Below, in pieces: positions 42,184 to 46,774 of a DNA stretch of 46,774 nt. The number at the start of each line of letters is the position of its first letter. Position 1 is the first letter of the stretch. The notes under the pieces are model-generated. The model did no database searches. It worked only from the letters and a program-made list of their open reading frames with translations, and was not told the DNA's origin. The stretch covers positions 1 to 46,774 of the forward strand of contig JAQGOU010000220.1 of assembly GCA_028293445.1 (NCBI GenBank), read 5' to 3'. Position numbers and translations under genes: made by a program. This stretch comes from Verrucomicrobiales bacterium (lineage in GTDB: Bacteria; Verrucomicrobiota; Verrucomicrobiia; Limisphaerales; JACDHS01).

Positions 42184-42209
42184 CACGAAACATCATATCC
42201 AAAATCATC

Positions 42210-42398
42210 TCAACGAACGCCACGCTTCTTCTGGGTGCTCTTGTGCTCGACTGCCTTTTCTTTTTTAACGGCCCACTTCCGAAACACTCTCGCATTTCTC
42301 CGCAACCACTTGGGGTCATCTTTATCACCAGGAATCTGGCTTCGCGCCTCAAGCTTATCTGCGGCCGCTGCAAATATCTCAGAGCCCAATTTTTTCAT
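42210..42398 (-). CDS. Cassette protein, small and basic (62 aa)
   Basis: The track ORF begins at a TTG inside attC C; the ATG at 42398, 13 bp from the site, is preferred (MKKLGSEIFAAAADKLEARS). Lys/Arg-rich, helical, with WLRRNARVFRKWAVKKEKAV. It could be a nucleic-acid-binding peptide but no family is recognised. Confidence 0.55.
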   Translation of the reverse strand: MKKLGSEIFAAAADKLEARSQIPGDKDDPKWLRRNARVFRKWAVKKEKAVEHKSTQKKRGVR

Positions 42399-42410
42399 AA
42401 ACGCGAAGTG

Positions 42411-42504
42411 GCCCAACGACCTGAGCCACAGCCGGCTCGGGATGTAAACCGCGAAGCGGAACGAAAGACGTCATCGGCTGTTGGCTCCAGTGACATGGTT
42501 ACGC
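42411..42504 (-). repeat. attC site C (third variant)
   Basis: Boxes GCCCAAC and GTTACGC; arms CTGAGCCACAGCCGG and CGGCTGTTGGCTCCAG, with an extra T in the right arm. The centre (GTAAACCGCGAAGCGGAACG) resembles the second type. 94 bp. The end of the 176-aa gene lies inside it. Confidence 0.82.
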
Positions 42505-43001
42505 CTCACGGCTTGAAGCTTCGGCCATGAAAATGAGAAACTAACAAGGTGTCCGGTCATGGGATTCCTACCGCCGGTTGCTCTTCGTTTGAAACTGAAG
42601 TGGACACAATAAGCGTCCGACTCGTAGAAAAAGTATTTCCCATTGCTCTCTGATATTGGCGTCGCGCCAGTTCCTGGCAATGTGCGCTCTAATGTCTCAG
42701 CCATCACCATGCCGCCATTGATCTCAATAATAGAGTTGCTGGCGTTGCGTGGGTGTTCTGGTGTGTCCTTTGTGTCGAAAGCAAGATAAAGGTGACTCAT
42801 CAATCGATCAGGACGATCCTCATAGGCAACAAATCCGAGGCTATCCCAAACCATCGCAACTCGTGTTCCGCTTGGGTGCATTGGAATCTCACGCTGTCGT
42901 GATGGCTTCTCAAAACATGCAAGGAAGCGCTCGGTCTCTCGGAGCTGCAGCAAGTCATGCCCACCGAGGAGAACCTGGTCTGGAAGAATGGCGACGTGCA
43001 T
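42471..43001 (-). CDS. Cassette protein, unknown (176 aa)
   Basis: ATG at 43001, 7 bp from attC D; the last eleven or so codons (ending HVTGANSR) are within attC C. Soluble beta-rich protein (LHLYLAFDTKD-like strand MSHLYLAFDTKDTPEHP, GKYFFYESDAYCVHFSFK). No named family comes to mind with confidence. Confidence 0.68.
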   Translation of the reverse strand: MHVAILPDQVLLGGHDLLQLRETERFLACFEKPSRQREIPMHPSGTRVAMVWDSLGFVAYEDRPDRLMSHLYLAFDTKDTPEHPRNASNSIIEINGGMVMAETLERTLPGTGATPISESNGKYFFYESDAYCVHFSFKRRATGGRNPMTGHLVSFSFSWPKLQAVRRNHVTGANSR

Positions 43002-43007
43002 AGTGCC

Positions 43008-43106
43008 GCCTAACGAAACCAGCTCAGCCAGCCCGGGTCAAGAGCGTGAACCGCGAAGCAGAACGAAGAGCGGTCCACGGGCTTGGCTGCAGCGCTCTGG
43101 TTAGGC
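43008..43106 (-). repeat. attC site D
   Basis: Consensus boxes GCCTAAC and GTTAGGC; arms AACCAGCTCAGCCAGCCCG and CGGGCTTGGCTGCAGCGCTC with an extra C in the right arm. Second type, 99 bp. The R box supplies the TAA stop of the next gene. Confidence 0.9.
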
Positions 43107-43373
43107 CACATGGTCATCTTTGAATGGTTCGATGTCGCCCATCAATCCTTCGGCGGCGTATCCGGGATGCTCGGGAGAGAGATTCAGAATCGCAACACAT
43201 CGGCCGTGTGCCGATTGTGCGGCCAACTCTTGTTCCGTCTCCACCAGATGGACCTGCTCGAAACAATATTCACAAAATCGAACTTTGGGGTCGTCGGTCG
43301 GCTTCAGCCCGCGCCACATCTTCGGGCATTGGAAGTTCACCCTGCAGTTTTGGATTTCGTTGGCTGATGCCAT
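43101..43373 (-). CDS. Cassette protein, Cys-rich zinc-binding-like (90 aa)
   Basis: ATG at 43373, 12 bp from attC E; the TAA stop is part of the GTTAGGC box of attC D. Pattern NCRVNFQCPKMWRGLKPTDD, VRFCEYCFEQVHLVETEQE, HGRCVAI: Cys pairs that probably bind zinc, in a small family I have seen in many bacteria (CP..W..L..T....VR.C..C). Function unknown. Confidence 0.75.
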   Translation of the reverse strand: MASANEIQNCRVNFQCPKMWRGLKPTDDPKVRFCEYCFEQVHLVETEQELAAQSAHGRCVAILNLSPEHPGYAAEGLMGDIEPFKDDHVA

Positions 43374-43385
43374 ACTCGTAATGCG

Positions 43386-43481
43386 GCCTAACGATACTCC
43401 GGATCAGCGAGCCCGCGCCAATGATATTTAGAATGCAACCGAGACGTGATCGCGGGGTTCGCTGCATCCGGCGGGTTAGGC
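43386..43481 (-). repeat. attC site E
   Basis: GCCTAAC and GTTAGGC boxes; arms as site A (CCGGATCAGCGAGCCCGC, CGCTGCATCCGG). First type, 96 bp. The R box supplies the stop codon of the next gene. Confidence 0.9.
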
Positions 43482-43826
43482 TCCGTAAATCTTGGAAACA
43501 TAATCTCGAACGTGAATAACTCGGCTCACATCTATCGCCCGGCGCATCTCGCTGGCCGGATTATAAAATGCGCCTTTGTGTGCAAGCGCCTCGCGTGCTC
43601 TATCCTGAAGCGCTGTCGACAATGACTGCCACCACTCGTCAACGTCGGCGACGAGCTGACCAACTTCTGCCGCTCCTCCGCTCACCACAACCGAATCTAT
43701 GCGAAGCTCACGCGGCTCACCGCGGAATGGTGTGTTCAACCAAATACGTCTCGTCTCACCATCTCGCTCAATTTTGAACTCTGTGAAGTCGCCGTCGCGG
43801 TATAATTCGATGGCAAAAACACGCAT
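43476..43826 (-). CDS. Cassette protein, unknown (116 aa)
   Basis: ATG at 43826, 9 bp from attC F; TAA stop lies in the R box of attC E. Beta-rich N-terminal half (MRVFAIELYRDGDFTEFKIE) and helical C-terminal half (DVDEWWQSLSTALQDRAREA). Soluble, no recognised family. Confidence 0.68.
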   Translation of the reverse strand: MRVFAIELYRDGDFTEFKIERDGETRRIWLNTPFRGEPRELRIDSVVVSGGAAEVGQLVADVDEWWQSLSTALQDRAREALAHKGAFYNPASEMRRAIDVSRVIHVRDYVSKIYGA

Positions 43827-43835
43827 GGTAGAGCA

Positions 43836-43928
43836 GCCTAACGCTCCGGATCAGCGAGCCCGCGCCAGTGGTAAACAGAATGCAACCGAGACGCGATCGC
43901 GGGCTTAGATGCATCCGGTTGGTTAGGC
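43836..43928 (-). repeat. attC site F
   Basis: GCCTAAC and GTTAGGC boxes; arms CTCCGGATCAGCGAGCCCGC and CGCGGGCTTAGATGCATCCGG. First type, 93 bp, slightly mismatched in the right arm. Confidence 0.88.
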
Positions 43929-43982
43929 ACGGATATCTGGCACATCTTTGTTGTTTGGAGCGCTTGGTTCGACATCGGAAAT

Positions 43983-44495
43983 CTATTTGAGTGATTTCTG
44001 TTCCGCCACCTCTTTGAGGGCAATATTCTGAAGATCCAGGGCTGTATACCACATCTCAGTAGTGTTTGTTTTCGGAATAATCGAACCGTCAATGCTACGA
44101 TCTCCACCGGTCATAACAGTGCCAACCTTAATCTGTCGAGTGGCCTTATCAACTGTTGCGAACTTCTCCCGCAAATCTGCCTTAACATCTTTCTTCTCTC
44201 GGTCGGTAACTTTATCCCCCCTCGCTATGATGCGATAGATCTTGTGAGTCTTCGGGGTAATCTGAACAAAGAGACTGTCGAAGGGCTTGATAGCATTCGT
44301 AATGACAACCCCATATTCAAGCTCCCGTGGCATGTCAGCGTTATAACCTGGAGAATTCGTTGACACTGCCGTCGCAGGTGCAAAGAAATCTCCCAACTTT
44401 AGGCCGAAGTATCGCTCAATCTTGTCGTCAGCCAGCGTTTTGGAAAGAATACAAAATAGGCATGTGATCAGGGTTAACTTAGGTAACATTTTCAT
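43983..44495 (-). CDS. Cassette protein, secreted (170 aa)
   Basis: ATG at 44495 with AAAGAG about ten bases upstream. Signal peptide MKMLPKLTLITCLFCILSKT with cleavage near LA-DD. The mature part (YFGLKLGDFFAP, LFVQITPKTHKIYRIIARG, DREKKDVKADLREKFATVDK) looks like a periplasmic alpha/beta protein; no family recognised. Longer untranslated margins than other cassettes (about 55 bp each side). Confidence 0.7.
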   Translation of the reverse strand: MKMLPKLTLITCLFCILSKTLADDKIERYFGLKLGDFFAPATAVSTNSPGYNADMPRELEYGVVITNAIKPFDSLFVQITPKTHKIYRIIARGDKVTDREKKDVKADLREKFATVDKATRQIKVGTVMTGGDRSIDGSIIPKTNTTEMWYTALDLQNIALKEVAEQKSLK

Positions 44496-44551
44496 ATCAA
44501 TAATCTCTTTATAGGTTGTGTTTGGGTATTCACGATTGGATATGGATTACC

Positions 44552-44647
44552 GCCTAACGATACTCCGGATCAGCGACCCCGCACCAGTGGTAAACAGAAT
44601 ACAACCGAGACGCAATCGCGGGCTTCGCTGCATCCGGTTGGTTGGGC
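44552..44647 (-). repeat. attC site G
   Basis: GCCTAAC and GTTGGGC boxes; arms TCCGGATCAGCGACCCCGC and CGCGGGCTTCGCTGCATCCGG. First type, 96 bp. Confidence 0.88.
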
Positions 44648-44650
44648 GGC

Positions 44651-44989
44651 TCAGCTATCACCCTGTCGTAATCCAGTCTGCCATATGATATCGCAATCTT
44701 TGCAGTAATAGCGATACTCCTGTGCCCGGTTCGGATCATTTCGATAAAATGGAATGCGTGCTCCACATTTCGGGCAATGGTATCGCACCAGCACTTTGTG
44801 GTGGAGGGCAAATATCGCAGCCAGCATTAAAACCACGATGAGACAAAATGGCCAAATGCCGGACCATCCGCGGTGCTCTTGGCTATAGCCCATGGCGAAG
44901 ATGCCGCAGAGTGCAGCAACAGCGAAAATCACCACTAATGGCACAACGAATCGAGTGCCAAATTCAGGATCTTGCTTCTCTATAGGCAT
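44651..44989 (-). CDS. Cassette membrane protein with zinc-ribbon-like tail (112 aa)
   Basis: The track ORF starts inside attC H; the ATG at 44989 (MPIEKQDPEFGTRF) is preferred. Two membrane helices (FVVPLVVIFAVAALCGIFAM and IWPFCLIVVLMLAAIFAL) and a C-terminal cytoplasmic zinc ribbon, YHCPKCGARIPFY and YYCKDCDIIW. No recognised family. Confidence 0.7.
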   Translation of the reverse strand: MPIEKQDPEFGTRFVVPLVVIFAVAALCGIFAMGYSQEHRGWSGIWPFCLIVVLMLAAIFALHHKVLVRYHCPKCGARIPFYRNDPNRAQEYRYYCKDCDIIWQTGLRQGDS

Positions 44990-45001
44990 ATAACTTAAGC
45001 C

Positions 45002-45105
45002 GCCCAACGAAACCAGCTCAGCCAACCCGTGTCGATAAACGTGAACCGTCCCGCTTAGCTGGAGAAGGAAGAGCGGTCCACGGGCTTGGCTGCAGCGCGT
45101 TAAGT
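45002..45105 (-). repeat. attC site H
   Basis: Boxes GCCCAAC and GTTAAGT; arms CCAGCTCAGCCAACCCG and CGGGCTTGGCTGCAGCGC. Second type, 104 bp. It closes the signal peptidase cassette. Confidence 0.87.
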
Positions 45106-45125
45106 GTCAAATCCAAAAGCCGATA

Positions 45126-45842
45126 CTACTTTGCATTGCTGTCCAACGAAGAACACGTGCGACTCCATCGTGGCAGCCAGTAATTGCCCTTGTCCAGCGA
45201 GAGAACCACGCTAGAAGTTCTGCCCACTATTTGACTTCGATCAACCGCGCCGAAATATCGCGAATCGAAGCTGTTGTCGCGATTATCACCCATCATAAAA
45301 TAGTGGTCGGCAGAAACATGTGCCGGCCCGAATGTGCGCATCGCTGGCACTCCGTTTATGGCCATAACTGCGTGCGGGTGGTCGGGAAGTTGTTCGGTGG
45401 CGAAAAGGGCATGGGCGCGCTCAGGGTCGTCGGCAAGTTGCTTGGATACCGCGGGCTCTAAAGTCGTATAATCTACGGATTGATCGTTGATAAATAACTG
45501 ATCATTCCGTGACTCAATCGTGTCGCCTGGCAGGCCAACCACACGCTTAACCAATCGTGTGCCATCCTTGGGTGAAAAGAAAACCACAATATCTCCACGT
45601 TGAGGGTTGCTCCACTCCGCGATGTGCCAAGTGGTGAACGGCACTTTGAGATCGTAGGCGAGCTTGTTTACCAATACGCGGTCACCCACAAGAATCGTTG
45701 GCTGCATTGAACCAGTAGGCACAACATTCCAATCCGCCAGGGATGAACGGATGGAAAACATAATCAGCGCGAGGATTAAAAGCGGGCGAATTTCTCGCTC
45801 CCACCACCGGGAGGCGAGACTGCGATACTTTTTACAATTCAT
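45126..45842 (-). CDS. lepB: Signal peptidase I carried on a cassette
   Basis: 238 aa, ATG at 45842. One N-terminal membrane helix (IRPLLILALIMFSIRSSL), then the S26 motifs: box B VPTGSMQPTILVGDR with nucleophile S45, box C/D RGDIVVFFSP and KRVVGLPGD with general-base K99, and box E YFMMGDNRDNSFDSRYFG. All catalytic elements are present, so it should be active, cleaving signal peptides at the outer face of the inner membrane. It is flanked by attC H and I, one gene in its own cassette, and would be a second copy beside the chromosomal housekeeping enzyme, which is not in the window. Confidence 0.93.
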   Translation of the reverse strand: MNCKKYRSLASRWWEREIRPLLILALIMFSIRSSLADWNVVPTGSMQPTILVGDRVLVNKLAYDLKVPFTTWHIAEWSNPQRGDIVVFFSPKDGTRLVKRVVGLPGDTIESRNDQLFINDQSVDYTTLEPAVSKQLADDPERAHALFATEQLPDHPHAVMAINGVPAMRTFGPAHVSADHYFMMGDNRDNSFDSRYFGAVDRSQIVGRTSSVVLSLDKGNYWLPRWSRTCSSLDSNAK

Positions 45843-45903
45843 GACGTTTTGACCGCTTAAGCTTTTGGTCGTTCATTCTTTCACACCGTGACCGCGCTCT
45901 GAG

Positions 45904-45996
45904 ACCTAACGCTCGGGATCAGCAAGCCCGTGCCAGTGATATTCAGAATGCAACCGAGACGTGATCGCGGGCTTCGCTGCATCCGGTTGGTTAGGT
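45904..45996 (-). repeat. attC site I
   Basis: Boxes ACCTAAC and GTTAGGT, complementary changes at both ends; arms CTCGGGATCAGCAAGCCCG and CGGGCTTCGCTGCATCCGG. First type, 93 bp. Confidence 0.88.
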
Positions 45997-46018
45997 CGCT
46001 TGAATTTCATCGGAATAG

Positions 46019-46255
46019 TCATAAATAAACTCCTGGGTCTCCTGAATCGCGTAGCCTCGCCTCTTCTTCCTCCTTCGCGGCGGCCTGCTCACGCTGCATC
46101 CGCTGCTTCTCCCACTCCGCCATCTTCTGGTCAAGCGCCGCAGTCTCCTCTGACGTGAAACGCAAGTGGTCCGAAATCTGCGCGCCACAAACGCCGCAGT
46201 GCTTAAGGCGGCGATTGTAGAGCACTCGCATGCAACTTGGGCAGTGATGACTCAT
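46019..46255 (-). CDS. Cassette protein, N-terminal zinc ribbon and coiled coil (78 aa)
   Basis: The long track ORF runs through attC J; the ATG at 46255 (MSHHCPSCMRVLYNRRLKHC) is the plausible start, 15 bp from the site. Zinc ribbon CPSC..CGVCG followed by a charged helical tail rich in Glu, Lys and Gln (LDQKMAEWEKQRMQREQAAA). No recognised family. Confidence 0.68.
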   Translation of the reverse strand: MSHHCPSCMRVLYNRRLKHCGVCGAQISDHLRFTSEETAALDQKMAEWEKQRMQREQAAAKEEEEARLRDSGDPGVYL

Positions 46256-46269
46256 AGCGTGTCGAGTTG

Positions 46270-46362
46270 GCCTAACGCTCGGGATCAGCAAGCCCGTGCC
46301 AGTGGTAAACAGAATGCAACGACGACGCGATCGCGGGGTTCGCTGCATCCGGTTGGTTAGGC
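46270..46362 (-). repeat. attC site J
   Basis: GCCTAAC and GTTAGGC boxes; arms CTCGGGATCAGCAAGCCCG and CGCGGGGTTCGCTGCATCCGG. First type, 93 bp. Confidence 0.9.
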
Positions 46363-46366
46363 CGCA

Positions 46367-46699
46367 TCATAATGAATGCGATGCAGTGCCGATTGAACAT
46401 GTCGGGAATTGTCCAACAGCGCCAATCTTGTAAACACCGCCGTACGGGCCACGCTGCACCGTTTCGAAAATGCCGGGAGAAATGAAAGGCCTAATCTGCT
46501 CCCAACTCGGAATCACACCGTTGGTCTGATGTGTATCAATCGCCCACTGGTCCTTCGCTCCACTTAAAATTTCCAAACGCATCCTACATGATATCTCCGG
46601 CGCGTAAGAACGCGCCCATACAACCCAATGCACGGCAAATCCGAGAGCAAACGCAGCAATAACTGCGATTCCGAATTGGAGTTTCAGTTTGGAAGACAT
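46367..46699 (-). CDS. Cassette protein, pseudopilin-like (110 aa)
   Basis: ATG at 46699, 9 bp from attC K. N-terminal hydrophobic helix (LQFGIAVIAAFALGFAVHWV), then CRMRLEILSGAKDQWAIDTH and GVIPSWEQIRPFI, a pattern I know from verrucomicrobial pseudopilin-like proteins (C..L..I..AK.QWA ... G..P.W..I..Y). The canonical prepilin leader FTLIE is missing, so cleavage by prepilin peptidase is unlikely. Confidence 0.7.
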   Translation of the reverse strand: MSSKLKLQFGIAVIAAFALGFAVHWVVWARSYAPEISCRMRLEILSGAKDQWAIDTHQTNGVIPSWEQIRPFISPGIFETVQRGPYGGVYKIGAVGQFPTCSIGTASHSL

Positions 46700-46707
46700 G
46701 GCAAGTG

Positions 46708-46774
46708 GCCTAACGAAACCAGCTCAGCCAGCCCGTGTCAATAAACGTGAACCGTCCCGCTTAGCGGGAGAACG
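46708..46774 (-). repeat. attC site K, cut by window end
   Basis: GCCTAACGAAACCAGCTCAG starts a second-type site; only the first 67 bp are in the window. It implies at least one more cassette to the right. Confidence 0.85.

Larger units (their letters stand above)
39072..46774 (-). mobile_element. Chromosomal-integron-like gene cassette array (partial, no integrase in window)
   Basis: Eleven attC-like sites alternate with single minus-strand genes; genes end 0-55 bp from the site on their 3' side and start 7-56 bp from the site on their 5' side. The extra unpaired base lies on the same arm in all sites that I aligned, and its arm position agrees with attC polarity for minus-strand genes. Site-to-site identity is high although genes are unrelated, as in sedentary chromosomal integrons. 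The integrase gene and attI would be expected beyond the right edge. The leftmost part (39072-41067) is eroded. Confidence 0.85.

Noticed and set aside
42103-42447. 114-aa plus-strand ORF across attC B and C
   Set aside because: Opposite to cassette polarity and composed largely of attC sequence.
45991-46188. 65-aa Arg-rich minus ORF
   Set aside because: Runs through attC I and overlaps the zinc-ribbon cassette gene in another frame; low-complexity shadow.
41596-46362. tRNA-like or IS-end repeats
   Set aside because: The palindromes have no anticodon arm or CCA end and there is no transposase; boxes, arm asymmetry and gene placement fit attC sites better.

Overview
The window looks like a chromosomal piece of a Verrucomicrobiota bacterium, probably Pedosphaera-like. 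This placement is inferred from gene content, not from a search: c-type cytochrome fusion proteins of the PSCyt1/PSD1 and DUF1592/1588/1585 types that are frequent in the Planctomycetes-Verrucomicrobia group, a prepilin-like protein with an FTMLELL leader and a late VDGH motif, FG-GAP/VCBS surface proteins, an ImuA-ImuB-DnaE2 mutasome, and many long inverted-repeat elements between genes. No rRNA or tRNA gene was recognised.

Left part (1-14.5 kb). A response regulator cut by the window edge is followed by a secreted amidase with six C-terminal repeats, an enolase-superfamily enzyme, a large FG-GAP protein and a DUF1592-type cytochrome protein. An 848-bp gene-free gap follows. It holds seven degenerate copies of a near-palindromic motif spaced exactly 41 bp apart, then a long inverted repeat. 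After it come a HAD protein of the GmhB family that has lost its catalytic aspartates, a DUF481 outer-membrane protein overlapping a secreted protein gene, a GT9 heptosyltransferase-like gene, a metallophosphoesterase and an acylphosphatase.

Middle (14.5-38 kb). Four minus-strand genes are joined by 4-nt stop/start overlaps: a BatA-like vWA membrane protein, an iron-type solute-binding lipoprotein, an ABC permease fused through an internal lipobox to an NHL beta-propeller, and a 950-aa vWA membrane protein. No ABC ATPase is present. Next are a fibronectin-III protein, a membrane-anchored protein with a GspG-like tail, a divergent TrpF, a DUF5069 protein, the imuA-imuB-dnaE2 cassette (dnaE2 carries an in-frame REP-type element), metG and a PSCyt1/PSD1 protein.

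Right end (about 38-46.8 kb). This is the most unusual part: a cassette array with the organisation of a chromosomal integron. Ten complete attC-like sites (R box GCCTAAC / GTTAGGC, imperfect palindromes of 93-108 bp) and an eleventh cut by the window edge alternate with short minus-strand genes, one gene per cassette. Cargo includes a complete signal peptidase I, a pseudopilin-like protein, zinc-ribbon and Cys-rich proteins and small membrane proteins. Site polarity and gene direction agree, which puts any integrase and attI to the right, outside the window. Decayed attC remnants at 38.0 and 39.1 kb show that the array once reached further left. They frame a prepilin gene and a block with an ECF-type sigma factor carrying a Cys/His tail, a 48-aa metallothionein-like peptide missed by the ORF track, an isoprenylcysteine-methyltransferase-like membrane protein and another small membrane protein. 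That block is plausibly a metal-responsive module.
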